This document shows positions 24,400-38,470 of a stretch of DNA of 64,000 nucleotides, in pieces. The stretch lies in the NCBI GenBank assembly GCA_960531495.1, contig CAUIJY010000068.1:434001-498000 (forward strand). Direction: 5' to 3'. Under the pieces are notes generated by a model. That model was given only the letters and a program-made list of their open reading frames with translations, did no database searches and was not told the origin of the DNA. Origin of the DNA: Zeus faber. Its lineage: Eukaryota; Chordata; Actinopteri; Zeiformes; Zeidae. Every line of letters starts with the position of its first letter. The first letter of the stretch is position 1. A program made the translations under genes and the position numbers.

Positions 24400-26315
24400 T
24401 TTTAAGACTGAAAGGATGTTTTGAGTAAAGGTTTCTGTCATGAATGTGTAGGAACTGCTCAGATAGTGTGAATACTGTTTTGAACTCATTTGTAATTGGG
24501 AATGTACTGTTTGTAAAACAGTTTTTGGCACATCTAACAAGTATTTCTGAAATAATAAGCATTTTCATGAAACCTGCATGGATGGCAAACAAGGCATTTT
24601 CAGGCCATTTAAAGACTGAAAGGATGTTTTGAGTAAAGGTTTCTGTCATGACTCTCTAGGACCTGCTCAGATAGTGTAAATACTGTTATGAACTGATTTG
24701 TAATGGGAAAGTACTGTTTGCAAAACAGTTTTTGGCACATCTAACAAGTTTTTCTGAAATTACAAGCATTTTCATAAAAACCTGCATGGATGGCAAACAA
24801 GGCATTTTCAGGCAATTTAAAGACTGAAAGGATGTTTTGAGTAAAGGTTTCTGTCATAACTCTGTAGGAACTGCTCAGATAAAGTAAATACTGTTATGAA
24901 CTCATTTGTAATGGGAAAGTACTGTTTGCAGAACAGTTTTGGCACATCTAACAATTTTTTTCTGAAATTACGAGCATTTTCATAAAAAACTGCATGGATG
25001 GCAAACAAGGCATTTTCAGGCAATTTAAAGACTGAAAAGATGTTTTGAGTAAAGATTTCTGTCATGACTCTGTAGGAACTGCTCAGATAGTGTAAATACT
25101 GTTATGAACTCATTTGTAATGGGAAAGTACTGTTTGCAAAACAGTTTTTGGCACATCTAACAAGTTTTTCTGAAATTACAAGCATTTTCATAAAAACCTG
25201 CATGGATGGCAAACAAGGCATTTTCAGGCAATTTAAAGACTGAAAGAATGTTTTGAGTAAAGGTTTCTGTCATGACTCTCTAGGACCTGCTCAGATAGTG
25301 TAAATACTGTTATGAACTGATTTGTAATGGGAAAGTACTGTTTGCAAAAGAGTTTTTGGCACATCTAACAAGTTTTTCTGAAATTACGAGCATTTTCATA
25401 AAAACCTGCATGGATGGCAAACAAGGCATTTTCAGGCAATTTAAAGACTGAAAGGATGTTTTGAGTAAAGGTTTCTGTCATGACTCTGTAGGAACTGCTC
25501 AGATAGTGTAAATACTGTTATGAACTCATTTGTAATGGGAAAGTACTGTTTGCAGAACAGTTTTGGCACATCTAACAATTTTTTTTCTGAAATTACGAGC
25601 ATTTTCATAAAAAACTGCATGGATGGCAAACAAGGCATTTTCAGGCCATTTAAAGACTGAAAGGATGTTTTGAGTAAAGATTTCTGTCATGACTCAGTTG
25701 GAACTGCTCAGATAGTGTAAATACTGTTATGAACTCATTTGTAATGGGAAAGTACTGTTTGCAAAAGAGTTTTTGGCACATCTAACAAGTTTTTCTGAAA
25801 TTACAAGCATTTTCATAAAAACCTGCATGGATGGCAAACAAGGCATTTTCAGGCAATTTAAAGACTGAAAGTGTGTTTTGAGTAAAGGTTTCTGTCATGA
25901 CTCTCTAGGACCTGCTCAGATAGTGTAAATACTGTTATGAACTGATTTGTAATGGGAAAGTACTGGTTGCAAAAGAGTTTTTGGCACATCTAACAAGTTT
26001 TTCTGAAATTACGAGCAGTTTCATAAAAACCTGCATGGGTGGCAAACATGGCATTTTCAGGCAATTTAAAGACTGAAAGGATGTTTTGAGTAAAGGTTTC
26101 TGTCATAACTCTGTAGGAACTGCTCAGATAGTGTAAATACTGTTATGAACTCATTTGTAATGGGAAAGTACTGTTTGCAGAACAGTTTTTGGCACATCTT
26201 ACACATTTTTTCAGAAATTACGAGCATTTTCATAAAAACCTGCATGGATGGCAAACAAGGCATTTTCAGGCAATTTAAAGACTGAAAGGATGTTTTGAGT
26301 AAAGGTTTCTGTCAT
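23534..26315 (+). repeat. 13-monomer block repeated 20.6 kb apart, copy 2
   Basis: Partner of 2930-5711. A related order recurs near 40.0-41.7 kb, at an offset of 35803 bp from the first copy, so this segment has at least three versions in the window. Confidence 0.78.
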
Positions 26316-27146
26316 GACTGTGTAGGAACTGCTCATATAGTGTGAATACTGTTTTGAACTCATTTGTAATTGGGAATGTACTGTTTGTAAAACAGTTTTT
26401 GGCACATCTAACAAGTATTTCTGAAATAATAAGCATTTTCATGAAACCTGCATGGATGGCAAACAAGGCATTTTCAGGCAATTTGAAGACTGAAAGGATG
26501 TTTTGAGTAAAGATTTATGTCATGACTCTGTAGGAACTGCTCAGATAGTGTAAATACTGTTATGAACTCATTTGTAATGGGAAAGTACTGATTGCAAAAC
26601 AGTTTTTGGCACATCTAACAAGTTTTTCTGAAATTACAAGCATTTTCATAAAAACCAGCATGGATGGCAAACAAGGCATTTTCAGGCAATTTGAAGACTG
26701 AAAGGATGTTTTGAGTAAAGGTTTCTGTCATAACTCTGTAGGAACTGCTCAGATAGTGTAAATACTGTTATGAACTCATTTGTAATGGGAAAGTACTGTT
26801 TGCAAAAGAGTTTTTGGCACATCTAACAAGTTTTTCTGAAATTACGAGCAGTTTCATAAAAACCTGCATGGGTGGCAAACAAGGCATTTTCAGGCAATTT
26901 AAAGACTGAAAGGATGTTTTGAGTAAAGGTTTCTGTCATGACTCTCTAGGACCTGCTCAGATAGTGTAAATACTGTTATGAACTGATTTGTAATGGGAAA
27001 GTACTGTTTGCAAAAGAGTTTTTGGCACATCTAACAAGTTTTTCTGAAATTATGAGCATTTTCATAAAAACCTGCATGGATGGCAAACAAGGCATTTTCA
27101 GGCAATTTAAAGACTGAAAGGATGTTTTGAGTAAAGGTTTCTGTCA
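25769..27146 (+). repeat. 10-mer-offset duplication, second family, copy 1
   Basis: Matches 27849-29226 at an offset of 2080 bp. Private differences here are GAAAGTGTG near 25870 and TTCAGAAATTACG near 26213, against GAAAGTATG and TTCTGAAATTACG. The block ends where CATGACTGTG here meets CATAACTCTG. Confidence 0.8.
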
Positions 27147-27469
27147 TGACTGTGTAGGAACTGCTCAGATAGTGTGAATACTGTTTTGAACTCATTTGTA
27201 ATTGGGAATGTACTCTTTGTAAAACAGTTTTTGGAACATCTAACAAGTATTTCTGAAATAATAAGCATTTTCATGAAACCTGCATGGATGGCAAACAAGG
27301 CATTTTCAGGCCATTTAAAGACTGAAAGGATGTTTGAGTAAAGATTTCTGTCATGACTCTGTAGGAACTGCTCAGATAGTGTAAATACTGTTATGAATTC
27401 ATTTGTAATGGGAAAGTACTGTTTGCAAAACAGTTTTTGGCACATCTAACAAGTTTTTCTGAAATTACA
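27055..27469 (+). repeat. B*C* dimer, copy 6
   Basis: Starts AGCATTTTCATAAAAACC after an ATTATG end, unlike copies 3-5. It has a private T in GTTATGAATTC near 27396, where the others read GTTATGAACTC. Confidence 0.86.
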
Positions 27470-27848
27470 AGCATTTTCATAAAAACCTGCATGGATGGCA
27501 AACAAGGCATTTTCAGGCAATTTAAAGACTGAAAGGATGTTTTGAGTAAAGTTTTCTGTCATGACTCTCTAGGACCTGCTCAGATAGTGTAAATACTGTT
27601 ATGAACTGATTTGTAATGGGAAAGTACTGTTTGCAAAAGAGTTTTTGGCACATCTAACAAGTTTTTCTGAAATTACGAGCAGTTTCATAAAAACCTGCAT
27701 GGGTGGCAAACATGGCATTTTCAGGCAATTTAAAGACTGAAAGGATGTTTTGAGTAAAGGTTTCTGTCATAACTCTGTAGGAACTGCTCAGATAGTGTAA
27801 ATACTGTTATGAACTCATTTGTAATGGGAAAGTACTTTTTGCAGAACA

Positions 27849-29226
27849 GTTTTTGGCACATCTAACAAGTTTTTCTGAAATTACAAGCATTTTCATAAAA
27901 ACCTGCATGGATGGCAAACAAGGCATTTTCAGGCAATTTAAAGACTGAAAGTATGTTTTGAGTAAAGGTTTCTGTCATGACTCTCTAGGACCTGCTCAGA
28001 TAGTGTAAATACTGTTATGAACTGATTTGTAATGGGAAAGTACTGGTTGCAAAAGAGTTTTTGGCACATCTAACAAGTTTTTCTGAAATTACGAGCAGTT
28101 TCATAAAAACCTGCATGGGTGGCAAACATGGCATTTTCAGGCAATTTAAAGACTGAAAGGATGTTTTGAGTAAAGGTTTCTGTCATAACTCTGTAGGAAC
28201 TGCTCAGATAGTGTAAATACTGTTATGAACTCATTTGTAATGGGAAAGTACTGTTTGCAGAACAGTTTTTGGCACATCTTACACATTTTTTCTGAAATTA
28301 CGAGCATTTTCATAAAAACCTGCATGGATGGCAAACAAGGCATTTTCAGGCAATTTAAAGACTGAAAGGATGTTTTGAGTAAAGGTTTCTGTCATGACTG
28401 TGTAGGAACTGCTCATATAGTGTGAATACTGTTTTGAACTCATTTGTAATTGGGAATGTACTGTTTGTAAAACAGTTTTTGGCACATCTAACAAGTATTT
28501 CTGAAATAATAAGCATTTTCATGAAACCTGCATGGATGGCAAACAAGGCATTTTCAGGCAATTTGAAGACTGAAAGGATGTTTTGAGTAAAGATTTATGT
28601 CATGACTCTGTAGGAACTGCTCAGATAGTGTAAATACTGTTATGAACTCATTTGTAATGGGAAAGTACTGATTGCAAAACAGTTTTTGGCACATCTAACA
28701 AGTTTTTCTGAAATTACAAGCATTTTCATAAAAACCAGCATGGATGGCAAACAAGGCATTTTCAGGCAATTTGAAGACTGAAAGGATGTTTTGAGTAAAG
28801 GTTTCTGTCATAACTCTGTAGGAACTGCTCAGATAGTGTAAATACTGTTATGAACTCATTTGTAATGGGAAAGTACTGTTTGCAAAAGAGTTTTTGGCAC
28901 ATCTAACAAGTTTTTCTGAAATTACGAGCAGTTTCATAAAAACCTGCATGGGTGGCAAACAAGGCATTTTCAGGCAATTTAAAGACTGAAAGGATGTTTT
29001 GAGTAAAGGTTTCTGTCATGACTCTCTAGGACCTGCTCAGATAGTGTAAATACTGTTATGAACTGATTTGTAATGGGAAAGTACTGTTTGCAAAAGAGTT
29101 TTTGGCACATCTAACAAGTTTTTCTGAAATTATGAGCATTTTCATAAAAACCTGCATGGATGGCAAACAAGGCATTTTCAGGCAATTTAAAGACTGAAAG
29201 GATGTTTTGAGTAAAGGTTTCTGTCA
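27849..29226 (+). repeat. 10-mer-offset duplication, second family, copy 2
   Basis: Partner of 25769-27146. The left boundary is where GCAAAAGAG in copy 1 meets GCAGAACAG here. Confidence 0.8.
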
Positions 29227-29342
29227 TAACTCTGTAGGAACTGCTCAGATAAAGTAAATACTGTTATGAACTCATTTGTAATGGGAAAGTACTGTTTGCA
29301 GAACAGTTTTGGCACATCTAACAATTTTTTTCTGAAATTACG

Positions 29343-29757
29343 AGCATTTTCATAAAAAACTGCATGGATGGCAAACAAGGCATTTTCAGGCAATTTAAAG
29401 ACTGAAAGGATGTTTTGAGTAAAGGTTTCTGTCATGACTGTGTAGGAACTGCTCAGATAGTGTGAATACTGTTTTGAACTCATTTGTAATTGGGAATGTA
29501 CTCTTTGTAAAACAGTTTTTGGAACATCTAACAAGTATTTCTGAAATAATAAGCATTTTCATGAAACCTGCATGGATGGCAAACAAGGCATTTTCAGGCC
29601 ATTTAAAGACTGAAAGGATGTTTGAGTAAAGATTTCTGTCATGACTCTGTAGGAACTGCTCAGATAGTGTAAATACTGTTATGAACTCATTTGTAATGGG
29701 AAAGTACTGTTTGCAAAACAGTTTTTGGCACATCTAACAAGTTTTTCTGAAATTACA
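29343..29757 (+). repeat. B*C* dimer, copy 7
   Basis: Starts with the class D form CATAAAAAACTG after an expanded poly-T, as in copies 1 and 2. It is the last B-to-C junction before a 3.3 kb stretch without one. Confidence 0.88.
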
Positions 29758-32668
29758 AGCATTTTCATAAAAACCTGCATGGATGGCAAACAAGGCATTT
29801 TCAGGCAATTTAAAGACTGAAAGGATGTTTTGAGTAAAGTTTTCTGTCATGACTCTCTAGGACCTGCTCAGATAGTGTAAATACTGTTATGAACTGATTT
29901 GTAATGGGAAAGTACTGTTTGCAAAAGAGTTTTTGGCACATCTAACAAGTTTTTCTGAAATTACGAGCAGTTTCATAAAAACCTGCATGGGTGGCAAACA
30001 TGGCATTTTCAGGCAATTTAAAGACTGAAAGGATGTTTTGAGTAAAGGTTTCTGTCATAACTCTGTGGGAACTGCTCAGATAGTGTAAATACTGTTATGA
30101 ACTCATTTGTAATGGGAAAGTACTTTTTGCAGAACAGTTTTTGGCACATCTAACACATTTTTTCTGAAATTACGAGCATTTTCATAAAAACCTGCATGGA
30201 TGGCAAACAAGGCATTTTCAGGCAATTTAAAGACTGAAAAGATGTTTTGAGTAAAGATTTCTGTCATGACTCTGTAGGAACTGCTCAGATAGTGTAAATA
30301 CTGTTATGAACTCATTTGTAATGGGAAAGTACTGTTTGCAAAACAGGTTTTGGCACATCTAACAAGTTTTTCTGAAATTACAAGCATTTTCATAAAAACC
30401 TGCATGGATGGCAAACAAGGCATTTTCAGGCAATTTAAAGACTGAAAGGATGTTTTGAGTAAAGGTTTCTGTCATGACTCTCTAGGACCTGCTCAGATAG
30501 TGTAAATACTGTTATGAACTGATTTGTAATGGGAAAGTACTGTTTGCAAAAGAGTTTTTGGCACATCTAACAAGTTTTTCTGAAATTACGAGCATTTTCA
30601 TAAAAACCTGCATGGATGGCAAACAAGGCATTTTCAGGCAATTTAAAGACTGAAAGGATGTTTTGAGTAAAGGTTTCTGTCATGACTCTGTAGGAACTGC
30701 TCAGATAGTGTAAATACTGTTATGAACTCATTTGTAATGGGAAAGTACTGTTTGCAGAACAGTTTTGGCACATCTAACAATTTTTTTTCTGAAATTACGA
30801 GCATTTTCATAAAAAACTGCATGGATGGCAAACAAGGCATTTTCAGGCCATTTAAAGACTGAAAGGATGTTTTGAGTAAAGATTTCTGTCATGACTCAGT
30901 TGGAACTGCTCAGATAGTGTAAATACTGTTATGAACTCATTTGTAATGGGAAAGTACTGTTTGCAAAAGAGTTTTTGGCACATCTAACAAGTTTTTCTGA
31001 AATTACAAGCATTTTCATAAAAACCTGCATGGATGGCAAACAAGGCATTTTCAGGCAATTTAAAGACTGAAAGTATGTTTTGAGTAAAGGTTTCTGTCAT
31101 GACTCTCTAGGACCTGCTCAGATAGTGTAAATACTGTTATGAACTGATTTGTAATGGGAAAGTACTGGTTGCAAAAGAGTTTTTGGCACATCTAACAAGT
31201 TTTTCTGAAATTACGAGCAGTTTCATAAAAACCTGCATGGGTGGCAAACAAGGCATTTTCAGGCAATTTAAAGACTGAAAGGATGTTTTGAGTAAAGTTT
31301 TCTGTCATGACTCTCTAGGACCTGCTCAGATAGTGTAAATACTGTTATGAACTGATTTGTAATGGGAAAGTACTGTTTGCAAAAGAGTTTTTGGCACATC
31401 TAACAAGTTTTTCTGAAATTACGAGCAGTTTCATAAAAACCTGCATGGGTGGCAAACATGGCATTTTCAGGCAATTTAAAGACTGAAAGGATGTTTTGAG
31501 TAAAGGTTTCTGTCATAACTCTGTGGGAACTGCTCAGATAGTGTAAATACTGTTATGAACTCATTTGTAATGGGAAAGTACTTTTTGCAGAACAGTTTTT
31601 GGCACATCTAACACATTTTTTCTGAAATTACGAGCATTTTCATAAAAACCTGCATGGATGGCAAACAAGGCATTTTCAGGCAATTTAAAGACTGAAAAGA
31701 TGTTTTGAGTAAAGATTTCTGTCATGACTCTGTAGGAACTGCTCAGATAGTGTAAATACTGTTATGAACTCATTTGTAATGGGAAAGTACTGTTTGCAAA
31801 ACAGTTTTTGGCACATCTAACAAGTTTTTCTGAAATTACAAGCATTTTCATAAAAACCTGCATGGATGGCAAACAAGGCATTTTCAGGCAATTTAAAGAC
31901 TGAAAGGATGTTTTGAGTAAAGGTTTCTGTCATGACTCTCTAGGACCTGCTCAAATAGTGTAAATACTGTTATGAACTGATTTGTAATGGGAAAGTACTG
32001 TTTGCAAAAGAGTTTTTGGCACATCTAACAAGTTTTTCTGAAATTACGAGCATTTTCATAAAAACCTGCATGGATGGCAAACAAGGCATTTTCAGGCAAT
32101 TTAAAGACTGAAAGGATGTTTTGAGTAAAGGTTTCTGTCATGACTCTGTAGGAACTGCTCAGATAGTGTAAATACTGTTATGAACTCATTTGTAATGGGA
32201 AAGTACTGTTTGCAGAACAGTTTTGGCACATCTAACAATTTTTTTTCTGAAATTACGAGCATTTTCATAAAAAACTGCATGGATGGCAAACAAGGCATTT
32301 TCAGGCCATTTAAAGACTGAAAGGATGTTTTGAGTAAAGATTTCTGTCATGACTCAGTTGGAACTGCTCAGATAGTGTAAATACTGTTATGAACTCATTT
32401 GTAATGGGAAAGTACTGTTTGCAAAAGAGTTTTTGGCACATCTAACAAGTTTTTCTGAAATTACAAGCATTTTCATAAAAACCTGCATGGATGGCAAACA
32501 AGGCATTTTCAGGCAATTTAAAGACTGAAAGGATGTTTTGAGTAAAGGTTTCTGTCATGACTCTCTAGGACCTGCTCAGATAGTGTAAATACTGTTATGA
32601 ACTCATTTGTAATGGGAAAGTACTGTTTGCAGAACAGTTTTTGGCACATCTTACACATTTTTTCTGAA
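29758..32668 (+). repeat. Stretch of A, D and E monomers without B/C dimers
   Basis: About 14 monomers with no AATAATA junction; the flanking junctions are near 29545 and 32877, the widest gap in the window. A 7-mer offset of 1458 bp is visible inside it: the rare CTGTGGGAAC occurs at 30063 and 31521, and the ACTGAAAAGATG and CAGTTGGAAC monomers recur at the same spacing. Private changes include AACAGGTTTTGG near 30343 and TCAAATAGTG at 31951. Confidence 0.8.
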
Positions 32669-34929
32669 ATTACGAGCATTTTCATAAAAACCTGCATGGA
32701 TGGCAAACAAGGCATTTTCAGGCAATTTAAAGACTGAAAGGATGTTTTGAGTAAAGGTTTCTGTCATGACTCTGTAGGAACTGCTCAGATAGTGTGAATA
32801 CTGTTTTGAACTCATTTGTAATTGGGAATGTACTGTTTGTAAAACAGTTTTTGGCACATCTAACAAGTATTTCTGAAATAATAAGCATTTTCATGAAACC
32901 TGCATGGATGGCAAACAAGGCATTTTCAGGCAATTTGAAGACTGAAAGGATGTTTTGAGTAAAGATTTATGTCATGACTCTGTAGGAACTGCTCAGATAG
33001 TGTAAATACTGTTATGAACTCATTTGTAATGGGAAAGTACTGATTGCAAAACAGTTTTTGGCACATCTAACAAGTTTTTCTGAAATTACAAGCATTTTCA
33101 TAAAAACCAGCATGGATGGCAAACAAGGCATTTTCAGGCAATTTAAAGACTGAAAGGATGTTTTGAGTAAAGGTTTCTGTCATGAATCTCTAGGACCTGC
33201 TCAGATAGTGTAAATACTGTTATGAACTGATTTGTAATGGGAAAGTACTTTTTGCAGAACAGTTTTTGGCACATCTAACACATTTTTTCTGAAATTACGA
33301 GCATTTTCATAAAAACCTGCATGGATGGCAAACAAGGCATTTTCAGGCAATTTTAAGACTGAAAGGATGTTTTGAGTAAAGGTTTCTGTCATGAATGTGT
33401 AGGAACTGCTCAGATAGTGTGAATACTGTTTTGAACTCATTTGTAATTGGGAATGTACTGTTTGTAAAACAGTTTTTGGCACATCTAACAAGTATTTCTG
33501 AAATAATAAGCATTTTCATGAAACCTGCATGGATGGCAAACAAGGCATTTTCAGGCCATTTAAAGACTGAAAGGATGTTTTGAGTAAAGGTTTCTGTCAT
33601 GACTCTCTAGGACCTGCTCAGATAGTGTAAATACTGTTATGAACTGATTTGTAATGGGAAAGTACTGTTTGCAAAACAGTTTTTGGCACATCTAACAAGT
33701 TTTTCTGAAATGACAAGCATTTTCATAAAAACCTGCATGGATGGCAAACAAGGCATTTTCAGGCAATTTAAAGACTGAAAGGATGTTTTGAGTAAAGGTT
33801 TCTGTCATAACTCTGTAGGAACTGCTCAGATAAAGTAAATACTGTTATGAACTCATTTGTAATGGGAAAGTACTGTTTGCAGAACAGTTTTGGCACATCT
33901 AACAATTTTTTTCTGAAATTACGAGCATTTTCATAAAAAACTGCATGGATGGCAAACAAGGCATTTTCAGGCAATTTAAAGACTGAAAAGATGTTTTGAG
34001 TAAAGATTTCTGTCATGACTCTGTAGGAACTGCTCAGATAGTGTAAATACTGTTATGAACTCATTTGTAATGGGAAAGTACTGTTTGCAAAACAGTTTTT
34101 GGCACATCTAACAAGTTTTTCTGAAATTACAAGCATTTTCATAAAAACCTGCATGGATGGCAAACAAGGCATTTTCAGGCAATTTAAAGACTGAAAGGAT
34201 GTTTTGAGTAAAGGTTTCTGTCATAACTCTGTAGGAACTGCTCAGATAGTGTAAATACTGTTATGAACTCATTTGTAATGGGAAAGTACTGTTTGCAGAA
34301 CAGTTTTTGGCACATCTTACACATTTTTTCTGAAATTACGAGCATTTTCATAAAAACCTGCATGGATGGCAAACAAGGCATTTTCAGGCAATTTAAAGAC
34401 TGAAAGGATGTTTTGAGTAAAGGTTTCTGTCATGACTCTGTAGGAACTGCTCAGATAGTGTGAATACTGTTTTGAACTCATTTGTAATTGGGAATGTACT
34501 GTTTGTAAAACAGTTTTTGGCACATCTAACAAGTATTTCTGAAATAATAAGCATTTTCATGAAACCTGCATGGATGGCAAACAAGGCATTTTCAGGCAAT
34601 TTGAAGACTGAAAGGATGTTTTGAGTAAAGATTTATGTCATGACTCTGTAGGAACTGCTCAGATAGTGTAAATACTGTTATCAACTCATTTGTAATGGGA
34701 AAGTACTGATTGCAAAACAGTTTTTGGCACATCTAACAAGTTTTTCTGAAATTACAAGCATTTTCATAAAAACCAGCATGGATGGCAAACAAGGCATTTT
34801 CAGGCAATTTAAAGACTGAAAGGATGTTTTGAGTAAAGGTTTCTGTCATGAATCTCTAGGACCTGCTCAGATAGTGTAAATACTGTTATGAACTGATTTG
34901 TAATGGGAAAGTACTGTTTGCAAAACAGT
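31389..34929 (+). repeat. 17-mer tandem duplication, copy 1
   Basis: A 3541-bp unit directly followed by a near-identical copy at 34930-38470. Rare changes shared at exactly this offset include CTGTGGG (31521 and 35062) and TCAAATAG (31951 and 35492). By eye the copies differ at very few places, for example GCACATCTT at 32647 against GCATATCTT at 36188. The left edge lies where AAAAGAG of this copy meets AAAACAG at the start of the next. Confidence 0.88.
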
Positions 34930-37900
34930 TTTTGGCACATCTAACAAGTTTTTCTGAAATTACGAGCAGTTTCATAAAAACCTGCATGGGTGGCAAACAT
35001 GGCATTTTCAGGCAATTTAAAGACTGAAAGGATGTTTTGAGTAAAGGTTTCTGTCATAACTCTGTGGGAACTGCTCAGATAGTGTAAATACTGTTATGAA
35101 CTCATTTGTAATGGGAAAGTACTTTTTGCAGAACAGTTTTTGGCACATCTAACACATTTTTTCTGAAATTACGAGCATTTTCATAAAAACCTGCATGGAT
35201 GGCAAACAAGGCATTTTCAGGCAATTTAAAGACTGAAAAGATGTTTTGAGTAAAGATTTCTGTCATGACTCTGTAGGAACTGCTCAGATAGTGTAAATAC
35301 TGTTATGAACTCATTTGTAATGGGAAAGTACTGTTTGCAAAACAGTTTTTGGCACATCTAACAAGTTTTTCTGAAATTACAAGCATTTTCATAAAAACCT
35401 GCATGGATGGCAAACAAGGCATTTTCAGGCAATTTAAAGACTGAAAGGATGTTTTGAGTAAAGGTTTCTGTCATGACTCTCTAGGACCTGCTCAAATAGT
35501 GTAAATACTGTTATGAACTGATTTGTAATGGGAAAGTACTGTTTGCAAAAGAGTTTTTGGCACATCTAACAAGTTTTTCTGAAATTACGAGCATTTTCAT
35601 AAAAACCTGCATGGATGGCAAACAAGGCATTTTCAGGCAATTTAAAGACTGAAAGGATGTTTTGAGTAAAGGTTTCTGTCATGACTCTGTAGGAACTGCT
35701 CAGATAGTGTAAATACTGTTATGAACTCATTTGTAATGGGAAAGTACTGTTTGCAGAACAGTTTTGGCACATCTAACAATTTTTTTTCTGAAATTACGAG
35801 CATTTTCATAAAAAACTGCATGGATGGCAAACAAGGCATTTTCAGGCCATTTAAAGACTGAAAGGATGTTTTGAGTAAAGATTTCTGTCATGACTCAGTT
35901 GGAACTGCTCAGATAGTGTAAATACTGTTATGAACTCATTTGTAATGGGAAAGTACTGTTTGCAAAAGAGTTTTTGGCACATCTAACAAGTTTTTCTGAA
36001 ATTACAAGCATTTTCATAAAAACCTGCATGGATGGCAAACAAGGCATTTTCAGGCAATTTAAAGACTGAAAGGATGTTTTGAGTAAAGGTTTCTGTCATG
36101 ACTCTCTAGGACCTGCTCAGATAGTGTAAATACTGTTATGAACTCATTTGTAATGGGAAAGTACTGTTTGCAGAACAGTTTTTGGCATATCTTACACATT
36201 TTTTCTGAAATTACGAGCATTTTCATAAAAACCTGCATGGATGGCAAACAAGGCATTTTCAGGCAATTTAAAGACTGAAAGGATGTTTTGAGTAAAGGTT
36301 TCTGTCATGACTCTGTAGGAACTGCTCAGATAGTGTGAATACTGTTTTGAACTCATTTGTAATTGGGAATGTACTGTTTGTAAAACAGTTTTTGGCACAT
36401 CTAACAAGTATTTCTGAAATAATAAGCATTTTCATGAAACCTGCATGGATGGCAAACAAGGCATTTTCAGGCAATTTGAAGACTGAAAGGATGTTTTGAG
36501 TAAAGATTTATGTCATGACTCTGTAGGAACTGCTCAGATAGTGTAAATACTGTTATGAACTCATTTGTAATGGGAAAGTACTGATTGCAAAACAGTTTTT
36601 GGCACATCTAACAAGTTTTTCTGAAATTACAAGCATTTTCATAAAAACCAGCATGGATGGCAAACAAGGCATTTTCAGGCAATTTAAAGACTGAAAGGAT
36701 GTTTTGAGTAAAGGTTTCTGTCATGAATCTCTAGGACCTGCTCAGATAGTGTAAATACTGTTATGAACTGATTTGTAATGGGAAAGTACTTTTTGCAGAA
36801 CAGTTTTTGGCACATCTAACACATTTTTTCTGAAATTACGAGCATTTTCATAAAAACCTGCATGGATGGCAAACAAGGCATTTTCAGGCAATTTTAAGAC
36901 TGAAAGGATGTTTTGAGTAAAGGTTTCTGTCATGAATGTGTAGGAACTGCTCAGATAGTGTGAATACTGTTTTGAACTCATTTGTAATTGGGAATGTACT
37001 GTTTGTAAAACAGTTTTTGGCACATCTAACAAGTATTTCTGAAATAATAAGCATTTTCATGAAACCTGCATGGATGGCAAACAAGGCATTTTCAGGCCAT
37101 TTAAAGACTGAAAGGATGTTTTGAGTAAAGGTTTCTGTCATGACTCTCTAGGACCTGCTCAGATAGTGTAAATACTGTTATGAACTGATTTGTAATGGGA
37201 AAGTACTGTTTGCAAAACAGTTTTTGGCACATCTAACAAGTTTTTCTGAAATGACAAGCATTTTCATAAAAACCTGCATGGATGGCAAACAAGGCATTTT
37301 CAGGCAATTTAAAGACTGAAAGGATGTTTTGAGTAAAGGTTTCTGTCATAACTCTGTAGGAACTGCTCAGATAAAGTAAATACTGTTATGAACTCATTTG
37401 TAATGGGAAAGTACTGTTTGCAGAACAGTTTTGGCACATCTAACAATTTTTTTCTGAAATTACGAGCATTTTCATAAAAAACTGCATGGATGGCAAACAA
37501 GGCATTTTCAGGCAATTTAAAGACTGAAAAGATGTTTTGAGTAAAGATTTCTGTCATGACTCTGTAGGAACTGCTCAGATAGTGTAAATACTGTTATGAA
37601 CTCATTTGTAATGGGAAAGTACTGTTTGCAAAACAGTTTTTGGCACATCTAACAAGTTTTTCTGAAATTACAAGCATTTTCATAAAAACCTGCATGGATG
37701 GCAAACAAGGCATTTTCAGGCAATTTAAAGACTGAAAGGATGTTTTGAGTAAAGGTTTCTGTCATAACTCTGTAGGAACTGCTCAGATAGTGTAAATACT
37801 GTTATGAACTCATTTGTAATGGGAAAGTACTGTTTGCAGAACAGTTTTTGGCACATCTTACACATTTTTTCTGAAATTACGAGCATTTTCATAAAAACCT

Positions 37901-38470
37901 GCATGGATGGCAAACAAGGCATTTTCAGGCAATTTAAAGACTGAAAGGATGTTTTGAGTAAAGGTTTCTGTCATGACTCTGTAGGAACTGCTCAGATAGT
38001 GTGAATACTGTTTTGAACTCATTTGTAATTGGGAATGTACTGTTTGTAAAACAGTTTTTGGCACATCTAACAAGTATTTCTGAAATAATAAGCATTTTCA
38101 TGAAACCTGCATGGATGGCAAACAAGGCATTTTCAGGCAATTTGAAGACTGAAAGGATGTTTTGAGTAAAGATTTATGTCATGACTCTGTAGGAACTGCT
38201 CAGATAGTGTAAATACTGTTATCAACTCATTTGTAATGGGAAAGTACTGATTGCAAAACAGTTTTTGGCACATCTAACAAGTTTTTCTGAAATTACAAGC
38301 ATTTTCATAAAAACCAGCATGGATGGCAAACAAGGCATTTTCAGGCAATTTAAAGACTGAAAGGATGTTTTGAGTAAAGGTTTCTGTCATGAATCTCTAG
38401 GACCTGCTCAGATAGTGTAAATACTGTTATGAACTGATTTGTAATGGGAAAGTACTGTTTGCAAAAGAGT
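34930..38470 (+). repeat. 17-mer tandem duplication, copy 2
   Basis: Direct repeat of 31389-34929. The match continues past its end for about 100 bp into 38574, where GATGTATTG replaces GATGTTTTG. The rare TTATCAACTC occurs at 34681 and again at 38222, 3541 bp apart, but not at the equivalent position 31140, which fixes the phase of the duplication. Confidence 0.88.
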
